From the NCBI GenBank assembly GCA_018398765.1, contig JAHBMJ010002528.1, forward strand, positions 35,651-99,650: a stretch of DNA of 64,000 nucleotides, read 5' to 3'. The stretch comes from Chromera velia (lineage: Eukaryota > Sar > Chromeraceae). Under the pieces are notes generated by a model. The model made no database searches. It had not been told where the DNA came from and saw nothing but the letters and a program-made list of their open reading frames with translations. Positions 1 to 10,262 of the stretch are shown in pieces (the stretch's first letter is position 1; every line of letters starts with the position of its first letter). The position numbers and the translations under genes were made by a program.

Positions 1-255
1 TCAATTGGCCATATTGTCAGCATGACCAGTCCACAGCCTGCTTCACTAAGAGGCCAGATCAGAGGGAGGGACGACTCGAGAGCACCTCCCTCGGCTGCTC
101 TCCCTGAGAGACGTAGTAGGACTGGGGGGGATGGGGCTAACGGCCCCGCTCAGACTTCCGCCTGAAACGGCAGGTCAAGGGGAGGGGCTCAGGGAACCCC
201 CTTCTCTGCACGATCGTTTGAGTGGTTTCCAGGAAGGAGTGAAGAGCTGAGGCGT

Positions 256-489
256 ATGCTGAGTGAGAGAGAGGAAATGAAAGAGAAGATTGAAGCTTGG
301 ATGAGAGAAATCTGGGGGTTTGAAGAGCAGATAGAAGAAATCAAAAGATTGGGGGAGGTGGAGGCCCGTGAAAAAGCAATGAACTATGTTCTTCATACGT
401 TGGAGCGGGAGGGTTGGTTAGAAAAAATGAGGAGACAGGGGGATACTAGGTCAGTGGGTTTGGGGGGCGGGGGGCGGGAAAGGACGTAG
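256..489 (+). CDS. Short coiled-coil-like ORF upstream in LINE A
   Basis: A 77-residue open frame rich in Glu, Lys and Arg with heptad-like hydrophobic spacing (for example EEQIEEIKRLGEVEAREK). Such a segment could be a remnant of an ORF1-type nucleic-acid binding protein of the downstream element. No conserved domain is recognisable. The frame ends at a stop after a Gly-rich stretch. It may equally be chance coding in a purine-rich region. Confidence 0.25.
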   Translation: MLSEREEMKEKIEAWMREIWGFEEQIEEIKRLGEVEAREKAMNYVLHTLEREGWLEKMRRQGDTRSVGLGGGGRERT

Positions 490-1347
490 CCAGTCGTTGT
501 CTCGAACGCCTTCTCAGCCTTAGCTGAGGACGGAGAGAGACCGGCCTCTATGAGGAGGGAAGAGGCAGAGAGATGTATGACCGGCTGGGGCACCGCAGCG
601 ATGCCGGTAAGCGGGAACGGGCAGGGTAGCAGACTTTCGCTTTTATCTCTCTCCTGTTTTCGCATGTTGATTCAATGTTTCTTTTTCTCCCTTTTTCGTC
701 TGTTCAGGGGGCAGCCTAGCTACCACAGGATAGGAGACGCCTCGGGTCGCCGCGGGGTCGCTGCGAGTGAGCGGGGAAGGGGGAAGGGCAGGCAGGTAAA
801 GAAAGCGAGAAGGGGGAGGTCTCTTTATGTAACACGGGAAGGAAAAGATACAAGAAGCACTCCGTTGCCCTCTGAGAAATCAAGCTTCAATGGGTCTCTC
901 TCTTAACTAGCCTCATTTTCATTCTTCATATTGCCTTTTCTTGTTTTGCTCAGCTACAGTCTCTCCTTTAGCTCATTTTTCATACGTGTTACATCCGTCT
1001 TTCTTTGTTTAATTTGTGCATATTGCATGCCTATTTATTTGTATGGTCACTCTCTCGCACTCTGGTTTCTTTTATACTGGAGGGACTCTTGGTTGCCTTC
1101 CTTTTTCTTTTGCTGGATCTTTTCCTCTTCTTTTATTTCTTATTTTGGTTTGGCGTCCCTTTTTATTCTTATCTCTTTGGCTTGTTTTCCCTCTTTTCTG
1201 ATCTCTTTTTTAGGGGTGGGGGGTGGAAAAGGGAATCAGGCGATGGGAGGAGTAGGAAGGAAGGAAAGTAGAGGGAACACAACGAGACGAGGAGAGAAAG
1301 GAAGAGGAGGCAAGAGATAGGGAGGGAGTGAGAAAAAAGGAAGGAGC

Positions 1348-1647
1348 GTGGATGGAGGAGGTGGGAATGACTCGGGTTCTCCGAGAAATGCAGAGAAAAG
1401 AAAGGTGGAAACGCCACAGTGCTGTAAGAGCAGCTGTGCAGCGAAGAGCACCTGCATGGGCTGTGGATGCGCCAGGGAAGGGAGGGCATGCAACAATTAT
1501 TCATTAGGTAGACAAGGGAAATGCATGAACTCATATGGTTATACAGGAAAGCTTAACCAGACGGGAAAAAGAGGCCGTCCTAAGAATGCTCCCTGCTCTT
1601 CTTCACCTTCCTCTTCTCCTTCTTCTTCTTCTTCTTCTTCTTCTTGA
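1348..1647 (+). pseudogene. Cys-rich segment of LINE A
   Basis: The frame contains a compact cysteine cluster, CCKSSCAAKSTCMGCGCAREG followed by RAC and later GKCMN. The spacing C-C-x3-C-x5-C-x2-C-x-C-x5-C resembles small metal-binding CXC-like motifs. The frame runs into the poly-Ser CTT microsatellite and stops at 1645-1647. It is probably part of the retroelement's first protein, but no family match can be claimed from the sequence alone. Confidence 0.4.
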
Positions 1648-1751
1648 AAAGTTCTTCTTCTTCTTCTTCTTCTTCTTCTTCTTCTTCTTCTTCTTCTTCT
1701 TCTCCTTCTTCTTCTTCTTCTTCCTCTTCCTCTTCTTCTTCTTCTTCTTCT

Positions 1752-1786
<35 letters not shown>

Positions 1787-1802
1787 TTCTTCTCTTTCTT
1801 CT

Positions 1803-1834
<32 letters not shown>

Positions 1835-1936
1835 TTGAAAAGTTCTTCTTCTTCTTCTTCTTCTTCTTCTTCTTCTCCTTCTTCTTCTTCTTCTTCTTCT
1901 TCTTCCTCTTCCTCTTCTTCTTCTTCTTCTTCTTCT

Positions 1937-1983
<47 letters not shown>

Positions 1984-2020
1984 TTCTCTTTCTTCTTCTT
2001 CTTCTTCTTCTTCTTCTTCT

Positions 2021-2067
<47 letters not shown>

Positions 2068-2104
2068 TTCTTCTTCTTCTTCTTCTTCTTCTTCTTCTTC
2101 TTCT

Positions 2105-2151
<47 letters not shown>

Positions 2152-2185
2152 TTCTTCTTCTTCTTCTCCTTCTTCTTCTTCTTCT
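1605..2185 (+). repeat. Giant (CTT)n microsatellite inside LINE A
   Basis: About 580 bp of almost pure CTT repeat with sparse CTC, TCC and CTTT interruptions. It is open in several frames as poly-Ser, poly-Phe or poly-Leu, so long ORFs across it carry no coding evidence. The interruption TTGAAAAGTT occurs twice (about 1644 and 1836) followed by the same order of other interruptions, which indicates an internal tandem duplication of about 192 bp. Confidence 0.95.
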
Positions 2186-3350
2186 TTTGTACCTTCAGCC
2201 TCCTTTGGTATTGTGGGTTACTGGAGATTGCATAGGGGGGCCAGGCTGTTTCAATTAAAATGGAGGGGACAGGAGAAGACAGAATGGATCAGAAAGAGTG
2301 ATTTTATGAAAGGAAAGGAAAGACAAGAATTGGAGGAGAGGCGGAAAGTAATCATCGAATACTGGAAAGTGAGAAGGGAAGTCTTAGAGCAAAAGAGAAA
2401 CAGGAAGTATGTATTTATATGTAGACCAAAGAATAACCTCCGTTTTGCTTTTGTCAACGTTAGAGGTTTCGGGACCAAGATAGAGAGGGGCCTAGAGAGG
2501 GGCAGCCTCCTCACATGGCTAGACCGTCAGGATGCAGACGTTGTTGGCTTAACAGAAACATAACATCCCTCTTCAGAGATTGCACTTGGGGGTTGGAGAG
2601 GGATAAATTGGTGCCACAGAGAATGGAAGAGACGCAAGATGAATGTTAAAGTAGCCTGTGCTGACAGAGCGGCACGCTCGGGAGGGGTTTGCATGCTGAT
2701 CCGGTCAGAGAGATAGAGGGAGCTGAGACCGGAATTCGAGCTCCTCGGTCCTAGCATCGGGAGGGTAATAATTCACACAGCAGGGCGCAGACTACATATG
2801 TTTGAGGTCTACCTCCCGAGGGGATGGTCCAACCACAAAAACAACGAGACGAAGGAACTCTTGTCTGATGTTCTTTTGGCAGTGCCTCTAGGGGAACCCA
2901 GGGTAGTCATAGAAGACTTCAACTCCCACACGGGGTCCATGGTGCCGACGGGTCTTCACTGGAGCAGAGAGGCTCTGATCAACAAAAGAGATGGGAACCA
3001 GCCCGAGGAGGAACCGCCTCCTCTCTTCCGCAGAGAGATAGAATGCATGTAGTCAGTCAACCCTATGGGGAGGGAATTAATTAATCTCTGTATAAAATAT
3101 AACCTTTTTGTTATGAATTGAATGAAAAGGCTTTCAGAAGGGTAAGATTTTCATTTTTTGGGCTCATGCACTTGTAAATCAAAAGCAACAGGAAGGGAAG
3201 CATCCGTTGTTGACTACACTCTCATTGACCCTTTCCTGCTCTCCTCTCTTTCTAACTGGAAAGTGGATTTTGACGACATTCTTTCTACTGGAACGGTAGC
3301 CAGTGGGCACGATCACGCGTTCATCTCCTTTTCTCTTTCATGTTCTTCTC
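2186..3350 (+). pseudogene. LINE A chromodomain-like segment and AP endonuclease
   Basis: After the CTT tract the frame reads a stretch with FQLKWRG and later EWIRKSDF, reminiscent of the core of a chromodomain, followed by basic helices. The endonuclease then begins at about 2440 with NVRGFG and GLTET, matching the N-terminal Asn and Glu motifs of AP-type endonucleases. Later pieces in shifted frames read VVIEDFNSHTG (usual GDFN, with Gly changed to Glu), SVVDYTL and SGHDHAF. At least two stops and frame changes break it. The assignment to an AP-type endonuclease is firm; the chromodomain assignment is tentative. Confidence 0.65.
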
Positions 3351-4178
3351 TTAAATCTGCGGGAAAGAAAGACGATCATCCTTGTCTCCTTCCTTGTTGC
3401 CCTCAGAGTCTCTTTCAGTCAGCACGTATGGAAGCAGGAACTGATCATGACTTGCTGCCAATTACAGCAGTGGTTAAAGAATTCGCTGAACGGACATTGG
3501 GGGGGTTATGGGACCACCATACAGAAGTTGAGCCTTTTGATGAGCCTCCTCCTACCCCTCTACCTCCACCCGATTCCTACCCTTCCCTTCTTTCCCCTTC
3601 AACTTCCATGTTCCATCTGGAGGGGAAGCCAAACGGCCACCCCAAAGGAATCAGAGAAAGCTTGCAAGCTCTTGTTTCTGCCTGGGGTAGAGTGCTTGTA
3701 GGGCCTGTAAAGCAGACAAAAAGAGGCAAAAGGCAAGGGAGGGGGTCCAAGGAAGGAAGGCGGTCATTCAATAAGAGAGAGGGATGGTGGGATGATGAGT
3801 ATCAAAATGTGCATGAGGAGTTAAAGAGAGCGACCAAAGAATCAAAGGAAGCGACGGACTAAGAGACGAGGGAAAGAGAGGGGGAGAATATGACACGGCT
3901 TCTCAGGAAGAGAAAAGAAATCTTTAGAAAGAAAAGAGCAAGGCATTAGAAAGCTGAGAGAGAGATGGTGTTAGGAAATGGTGAGAAAGGAGCTGCTGTA
4001 TGATCCTCTTTTTCTGTGGAAGCAGTGAAGGAAGGTATCAGGGGGGGGAAATGCAAGACCAACAGCCAGAAAATTCTCGAACCATTGGGCAGGGGTCTTT
4101 GATGGGGAGGGGGACCTGCCTGAATCTGCACCCGAGCCTGACTCGCCTGAGTATTTTGTTTTCTCTTATAAACAGATC

Positions 4179-5150
4179 ATGGACCGACTGAAAGGAATGG
4201 ATAAGAAAAAGGTAGCGGGACTGGATGGTATCTGTCCCAAGCAGCTTAATTTATATTTTTCTCATTCTCCTCTTTCTCATTTTTTTTTGTTTACTTTCTT
4301 CAACTTGATGCATGCTTACTCTTGCTGGCCTGAGAATTGGAATGTGCTGAGAATCGTTCCTGTAACAAAAGGAGTCCCTTCCCCCAATCTGAATGAATGG
4401 CGGCCGGTCCATGTCGTGAACCCTCTTGCAAAGCTTTTTGGTCTTTTGATGGATGACCGGGTCCGCTCCTAGTTGCGGTTTGATGAGAGACAGATAGGCT
4501 CCAGGAAAGGAATTGGGACTAGGGAAGGGATCAGAGCGGTGGTGGGCCTTACACAGTTATGCAGAAAGAAAAAGAGAGCGCTGTTGGGAGGTTTTATCAA
4601 CTTTTCTAAGGCGTTTAACTCAATCCTACGAGACAAACTCTTAGTAAAGTTAGAGAAGGAAGGCATCCAATGTGCAGACCTCTCTATAGTAACAGTAATG
4701 TATAGAGGGGTCAGGGCAAGAGTGGACGGGGACAGTATGTTATTTAATGAAGGGGCGGGCATCAAACAAGGGGATGCATTGTCTCCTTCTCTTTTTTTTT
4801 GGTATGTTAATGACCTGCATGAATGTATTAGTAATGGATTGAGGGAGGATGGGAGTCAAACAGAGAAAGTTTGTTTGGGTGAGCAAGAAGTGGGGAGCCT
4901 GGGGTACGCGGACAACTTAGTTCTTTTTGCGCACTGCACCTCAGACCTCCAAGCCAAATTCAATGCATTGTATATATATTGTGAGAAGTGGGGGTTGAAA
5001 GCTAATTTGAAGAAAACAAAGATCCTCCGTCTGTCTGATGAGTGTGATGAATGTGCAGGAGCAGTCATGTATGGAGGGAAAGAAGTAGAGAGAACGGATG
5101 AATATAAATATCTGGGATGCTTATTTTTTGAAGGGGGGGACTTGGTTTGA
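4179..5150 (+). pseudogene. LINE A reverse transcriptase, inactive
   Basis: Two consecutive frames (4179-4472 and 4473-5150) give the non-LTR RT motifs in order: AGLDGICPKQL, EWRPVHVVNPLAKLF, QIGSRKGIGTREGI, FINFSKAFNSI (motif A), GIKQGDALSPS (motif B), LGYADNLVLF (motif C) and KTKILRLSDE. The first catalytic Asp of motif A is Asn, and motif C reads YADN instead of YADD, so two of the metal-binding Asp residues are lost. A stop at 4470 separates the two halves. The domain is clear; the enzyme cannot be functional. Confidence 0.85.
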
Positions 5151-6146
5151 TCGATTGAAGCGCGGCTGCGAAACGGAGAGTGTACGTTGGGGGTAGTGAT
5201 TGGGTTGGCAGCAAACATACAAGGGTTGTCTCTTCGGGCGAAGATTCAGCTTCTGCAGACATGCTGGGAACCGGTTACGTTATATAGTCTCGAGTGTCTC
5301 CCTGTCAGACAGACAGACTAGGAATCGATCGATAATTTGCATTTACGTTTCGTGCATTAGGCTGCCCGTCTTCCTTTCTGCAGCCTCCACATTCCTTCTC
5401 TTCTTTGCTTAGGTCTCCTTCCTGTGTGAGCTCTTCTGTGTGCCCGTTTTGTAAACCTCTGGATCTCTCTAAGTCGTTCCACCCTCCCTATCCCTCAGGC
5501 ACTTCTCAGGGTCTAGAGGAGGCCAGAAGGCCAGAGGCAGAGAAGAACAATGCGTGGACTCTTTGTATGGGCCGACCTTGAATTTCTAATGTCTCTCCCC
5601 ATACAGGCTTCAGGAAGGAATCCAGGCAGACAAAACCTTTTTGTCGATTCAAAAATAAATGATGCAGTGGGAAAGGAGTGTATAAGAAAAAGAGAGCAAC
5701 AAGAGGCTACATGTTTTCCCTTGACTGCACATCTGTCTGGTATACAGAGAGCCTTTCCTTCTTCTTCCAGATCCTGTCTCTTTTTTCTCTCTTCTCGTTA
5801 CGAACACAGGGGGGGGGGCAGAGTAAGAGTTTTTAGTTTACCTAAGAAAGCTTTGTATGAGAGGATTGAGCCGTTAGTAAGGGTCCTTTCCTTCAACAGA
5901 CAAGGTGAGAGAGTAAGCGTGTCTGCTGAGGTCTTCTGTAAAGAGTCTTCCTGTATAGAAGGGAGGAAAGTTGATGACCTATGGCATAGATTGTCGGTTT
6001 GCCCTCGGTACGTCTCCATAAAGGAGGGGTTACGGGCCATTGACTCTGAGAGACAGGCACATCGGTTGCAGGGACTCAGAGTGAATGGTAATTCGGGTGT
6101 GGAGGGAGCAGACCTGGGAGAGAAGGAGGCGAGGAAATTATTGTAG
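5151..6146 (+). pseudogene. LINE A C-terminal Cys/His region
   Basis: Downstream of the RT the sequence continues in broken frames with a piece like the LINE B tail (LQLLQTCWEPVTLYSLECLP). The last open frame (5550-6146) carries FCKESSC followed by DLWHRLSVC, a CCHC-like arrangement matching the tail in LINE B (CKAC then IHRLTTC). Such a Cys/His motif after the RT is usual in several non-LTR clades. Stops interrupt the region at 5320 and later. Confidence 0.55.
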
Positions 6147-6393
6147 GATAGCTTGAAGGCAGACCTCGAAAGCGCTATGAAAATTGTTTGAGAGCTTTGT
6201 ATTTCTTTTTATTCACTTGAATTAGTTTGATGAACACTCTCTAAGTTATTGTTTCTCGCTTTTTCCTCTGATTCCAAATCAGTTTCGCCATTGAAGTCTT
6301 GCTTCAGCCTACCGTCTCTTAAAGTAGAGCTAGGATCTTGAACAAGACTTGCATGAACATGGACTGCCAGGAGCTAGGCTCCGACGGCTATAG

Positions 6394-6413
6394 TCATTCA
6401 TTCATTCATTCAT
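6394..6413 (+). repeat. (ATTC)n 3' tail of LINE A
   Basis: The element's 3' end carries a conserved stretch (AGGAGCTAGGCTCCGACGG, 6369-6387) ending in repeated ATTC. A related copy in reverse orientation lies at 9382-9440, which supports this as the true 3' terminus. Confidence 0.6.
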
Positions 6414-6567
6414 ATTAATTTCTCAGGCTAATATCATTTTTCCTCCCCATATGGAACTAATCAATCAATCAACTGCGATCAACTTAATTTAAATCAATCA
6501 ATCAATCTTACAATAGTTCACAATAGTTTCTGTTTAAGAAGATATATTTAAACTTCTTGTGTTTACG
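6414..6567. other. AT-rich spacer with ATCA repeats
   Basis: Short AT-rich stretch between the LINE A tail and the left inverted repeat of the Copia fragment. It contains ATCA tetranucleotide runs near 6460-6506. No gene is visible. Confidence 0.6.
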
Positions 6568-6599
6568 GTGGCCCCGGCTGGCATGCCAAGGCCCCCGTA
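6568..6599 (+). repeat. Left 32-bp inverted repeat
   Basis: Begins GTGGCCCCGGCTGGCATG and ends CCCCCGTA. It is the exact reverse complement of 9181-9212. It contains the inner palindrome TGGCATGCCA. Both copies are preceded on the plus strand by GTTTAC. Confidence 0.95.
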
Positions 6600-6608
6600 G
6601 AAGAAGCC

Positions 6609-7079
6609 GTGTCCCAATACAACAAGCGCCCCAGTGCAGGACAAGGAGGGAAGTCTTCTTTCCAAATTCGCCGTGGGTCCTTCCCTTTCTTTCCTGCAAT
6701 CGCCTCCCTTCGTGAACTTCTCACCTCTGACAGCCCTGATTCCCTCCCTCTTGCTTACTCTGTTGGTGAGAGGATTCTTTTCTCTCACCCAGAGGAGCGC
6801 CGCCCCAAGTTTGCCCCCCGATATGAAGAAGCCGAAATAGTCCAGTGCCTCGGGACCCACGTCTACCGAGTCCGACGGGACTCAGGCCATCGAATTCTTG
6901 CCCATAATTGTCGATGCCTTCGAAAGATTGACCCTTCCCCCAAATATAACCGCAGCAGTCATAGCAGCAGCAGCAGCAGTGAAGCCAGCTCACCACCGCC
7001 CACGTCACAATCTGAAGTATCAGAAGCCGATACTTCTCCCCCCTTCCCCACCCCGTGCCGTGGCCAGCGGGCTGACGTT
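6609..7079 (+). pseudogene. Copia integrase C-terminal end
   Basis: The frame carries FQIRRGSFPF near the start and then a compact beta-rich domain with GERILFSH, APRYEEAEIVQ, HVYRVRR and LRKID, matching the C-terminal domain that follows a retroviral-type integrase core. A Ser-rich linker follows and the frame ends at a TGA. The integrase catalytic core is absent, so the domain was cut at its 5' side close to the left inverted repeat. Confidence 0.6.
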
Positions 7080-7296
7080 TGACAAGGGGGAGATGATCAT
7101 CTGGGAGGCCGATGACAGCCACAAGCGCTTCCTTGGCCATGTGCTTGCTGTTTAGGATGGTCTTATCACCGTCTACGCGTGGGGCAGCTCTCAGGGCGGC
7201 CCCCTTGCCAACTGATGCTTCCTCCCAGCGTGGCGCTCAAAAAACGGCAGCCGCATACGCTTTGGTAAGTCCAAACCAAACAAGCAAGTTGCCGAG

Positions 7297-9220
7297 TTGT
7301 GCCGTTTAGACCCTTCGGACATTGTTGAGCGTCATATTCGTCTTCAGCCCGATGGCAGGCTCCCGCCCTCGTCTATCGAACTCCACTCCACAGCATTCGC
7401 CCACTCCCGTGAGCCGTTTCCGTCTTATCAGTTCGATACCGCCTCCCTCCTTACTGCATTGACTGCCACCACTCATGTTCTGATCCGTAAGAAAGACCTT
7501 CCCGCAGATGACCGTCCGTTGCTCGCAGCCTCCCGCACCAAAGAGCTCAACAAGTATTCTGATTATAAAGCGTACGAGTCCGTTCCCCTCTCCTCGGTCT
7601 CTCAGAAGACTTGTCGCACCGCTATTCCCCTCTTGTGGCGGGACACCTTGAAGCGTGTGTCAGATGGAGAGCAAGTTTTCAAGTCCCGCCTCTGTGCCAA
7701 CGGGTCTCCTCGCTTCGATCATCGAGACGACGTCTCCGTCAGCAGTGATCCTGCCTCCCAGTGGGCTTTGCGTGTAGCGTTGACGATGGCTTTTGCCTAC
7801 CCCTCATTTGACCCCACCGATTCCCTCCTGGTCGGGGATATTGAGAATGCGTACCTTAATTCCCCTCGACCGTCCGACGCGCCCCCCGTGTATGTTGTTC
7901 CCCCCTCCGACCATCCGGATCATGGCAACGCCCTCTAGCTTCTTAAGAAGTGTGTCTACGGTTTGAAAGACAGCGGACACCTGTTCGAGGGAGACCGTGA
8001 CCGCGCTTTGATGCAGGCTGGGTGGCCCAGGGTGGGTGAAGAGCGGTATTCCCGGGCTCTGGTGGAAATGGAAGGGCGTCTCCTCTCACTCCAACTCCCA
8101 ACTTCTAGGTCTTTGCACTACTTTCATGGACAACCTTGCCATGATTGGCATTGGCCGCAGCCCCCAATCCCTTTTTGATGAAATCACAGCCAAGGACCAA
8201 TACACCATCACCACTACTGCCCCCTCACAGGGACAAATCCGCTGGGTGGGGGTTGACTTCTTTTTAAGTCCGGAGGAGGTCCAAATTTCCCAACATAAAT
8301 ACATGATACAGTCCCTCTCCTCCCAGATCCCTCCCGGCCCGTGTCCTTCCACCCCTCTGCCCTCCTGTTCTTGTGATCCCCTTCCTGACTCCCCCCAGGG
8401 CCTTCTGTCACGCCGGCGTCACCAAGAGTTCCGTCGGCTCCTCGGGAGTCTCTCTTGGGTCGCCCGCGATACCTGCCCCAACCTAGCGGAAGCTTGTAAT
8501 GAGCTCAGTCGTTTGGTGACTGCCCCCACCGAAGCAGCCGAGGCCCTCCTTCATGGCTTCGATCACTACGTCCTCCACACCTCGTCGCGTCGCATCAGCA
8601 TCCGCCGAAGAGACTTTTCCCCAGTCACGTCCCCCCTCCACCTCAGTCAGTACGGAGATGCCTCTCTCAGCACCGCGGGGAGTGCTCATCCCCATACTGG
8701 ATGGATCCTCGGCACGGGGAACTCCTGTTGGCATTGGAGATCGTTTCGTCAGCCCCGAGTAGCCCGCAGCAGCGCGCGTGCTGAGCTGTACGCCGCTCAT
8801 GATGCCGCTGATTTCATGGAGAGCATCCTGCCAGCTCTCCGCACGGTGTGGAAAGCCGGTGTCACCGTCGACCTCTTCACTGATGCAGAAGATGTGCTGC
8901 ACCTCGTGCATGCAGACCATCCGCGTCCATGTGAGCGGTCTGTCATGCAGGTGATCAAGTCTATGCAGTCCTGCCTCCTCGAACGTTCTCCGGACACCTT
9001 GGTTGTCCAGACGTTGGCCCTTCGTGATGCGCTGGATAAGTCAAACTTTCACCTCCGTCACATCCCCACTCATAAAAATCGCGCCGATCCTTTGATTAAA
9101 AGCATGAGCCCTTCACTGCTTACCCCGTATTTTATCAGTTTTTGGAAGAAAGAAAGAAAAAAAGTAATGCGTGTTATGTTTACGGGGGCCTTGGCATGCC
9201 AGCCGGGGCCACGGCAGTGA
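7297..9220 (+). pseudogene. Copia reverse transcriptase and RNase H
   Basis: Frame 7297-7938 carries Copia RT landmarks: KELNKYSDYKAYESV, DGEQVFKSRLCANG and GDIENAYLNSP (motif A). After a TAG the homology resumes with KKCVYGLKDSG. The frame 8036-9220 covers a region up to YGDASLSTAG, the RNase H start, then ARSSARAELYAAHDA and RHIPTHKNRADPL, the usual end of Copia pol. A frame shift and stops at 7936 and near 8030 inactivate it. RVT_2 identity is well supported. Confidence 0.8.
9181..9212 (+). repeat. Right 32-bp inverted repeat
   Basis: Exact reverse complement of 6568-6599. It lies just after the RNase H end and within the last codons of the open frame. Confidence 0.95.
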
Positions 9221-9381
9221 AAGCCGTTTCGCAGTAGAAATAGAATCAGATTGATCATGAAGACAGAAGGGCTCCTAGCGAAGAAACACCGACTCTCTAT
9301 CAATCTCTAGGCGGTAGAACGTGTCTGTTAACAGCACGGGCGCTAGGGACTTAAGAACACTTCAAAACTTAGATTTAGAAA

Positions 9382-9440
9382 TATGAATGAATGTAAATGA
9401 ATAACTATAGCCTACTATAGCCGTCAGAGCTTAGCTCCTA
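9382..9440 (-). repeat. LINE 3' tail in reverse orientation
   Basis: Read on the minus strand this stretch repeats the LINE A terminus (AGGAGCTAAGCTCTGACGGC, then GGCTATAGT and ATTC/ATTT units). No LINE coding sequence is recognisable beyond it, so it is a strongly 5'-truncated insertion. Confidence 0.6.
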
Positions 9441-10223
9441 ATATACATCGTTTTACGTATGCAAACGTATGAAATGCCCCGGAAAAGGCAGTCTGAGAAG
9501 ACTCAGAGAATAAAAATATCTGACCATGGAATAGAATTATTTATATAGCAATGGAACCCAAAGCTATATAGTGGCTCCATGCACGCTTCCGGTGCTTCAA
9601 GAGCCCGGTCCGGATGGTGACAGGTGCTCTGATGCTGTCGATCGAATCTTTTGCTGAAAGTCTCTTTGAACCTCAACTTTCCCCTATGCGTACACGTGCT
9701 CAATGCAGCGTTGTCTTGCAGTGTCCAGCCAGATCCCAATATTTTTTCCGGATACAAACAAAAGGAGGGAATGATACTGGCATGGAAAGGAGCTGTAACG
9801 TTACCTCTGGTATGAAATTAAATAGCTTGTAATGAGGAAAGTGGGATGGCGTCCTTCCAACGAGACTGAAAAGTGTGGACGTACGGAAATGAGGAAGAAA
9901 CATTGGGGACGCACGGAGCGATTAGGTGGAGAAAAGACGAGAAACAAAGGATGGAAAGACTGCAATGGCAATTTAAATCAAAAGAGGAAGACCAAATTGC
10001 GAGAAAGGACTTGCGAACCAACTCTGCGGATCTCTTTCCCCCCATACTTTATGGATATGTTTCTGTACAACACTTTATCGGTAGTCATTGAGAAGGGCGG
10101 GTGAGTGGTTGAATCGTTAAATGCGGAACTTTCCGCCTTCGCTTCATTTCATTCCCGACTCCAACACAGAATCACACTGACATCAGGGTGGGCTCTCTTT
10201 CCCCCTTTCTTCCCCTCCCCCCC

Positions 10224-10262
<39 letters not shown>

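Larger units (their letters stand above)
1..6413 (+). mobile_element. LINE A: decayed non-LTR retrotransposon
   Basis: In order along the plus strand I see a short coiled-coil-like ORF (256-489), a Cys-rich segment (about 1400-1530), a giant CTT microsatellite, a chromodomain-like stretch, an AP-type endonuclease (about 2430-3350), a reverse transcriptase (about 4180-5150), a Cys/His tail (about 5150-6146) and a 3' tail ending in an ATTC repeat (6394-6413). This order is that of a non-LTR element. The reading frame is broken many times, so the copy is dead. The 5' boundary is not visible and may lie before base 1; the first 1.3 kb are assigned only by position. LINE B and LINE C in this window share the same family features. 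Confidence 0.8.
6568..9212 (+). mobile_element. Truncated Copia-type element bounded by 32-bp inverted repeats
   Basis: The interval holds the end of an integrase, a Copia-type reverse transcriptase (RVT_2) and an RNase H, all on the plus strand and interrupted by stops. It is bounded by a perfect 32-bp inverted repeat: 6568-6599 and its reverse complement at 9181-9212. No long direct terminal repeats are visible, and gag, protease and the integrase core are missing. Copia elements normally end in direct LTRs, so the inverted ends are unexpected. It may be a truncated copy rearranged by inversion or a mobilised pol cassette. Confidence 0.75.

Noticed and set aside
1535-2563. 342-residue open frame across the CTT array
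   Set aside because: The middle is poly-Phe/Ser/Leu forced by the trinucleotide repeat. Only the part after 2186 carries protein-like sequence.
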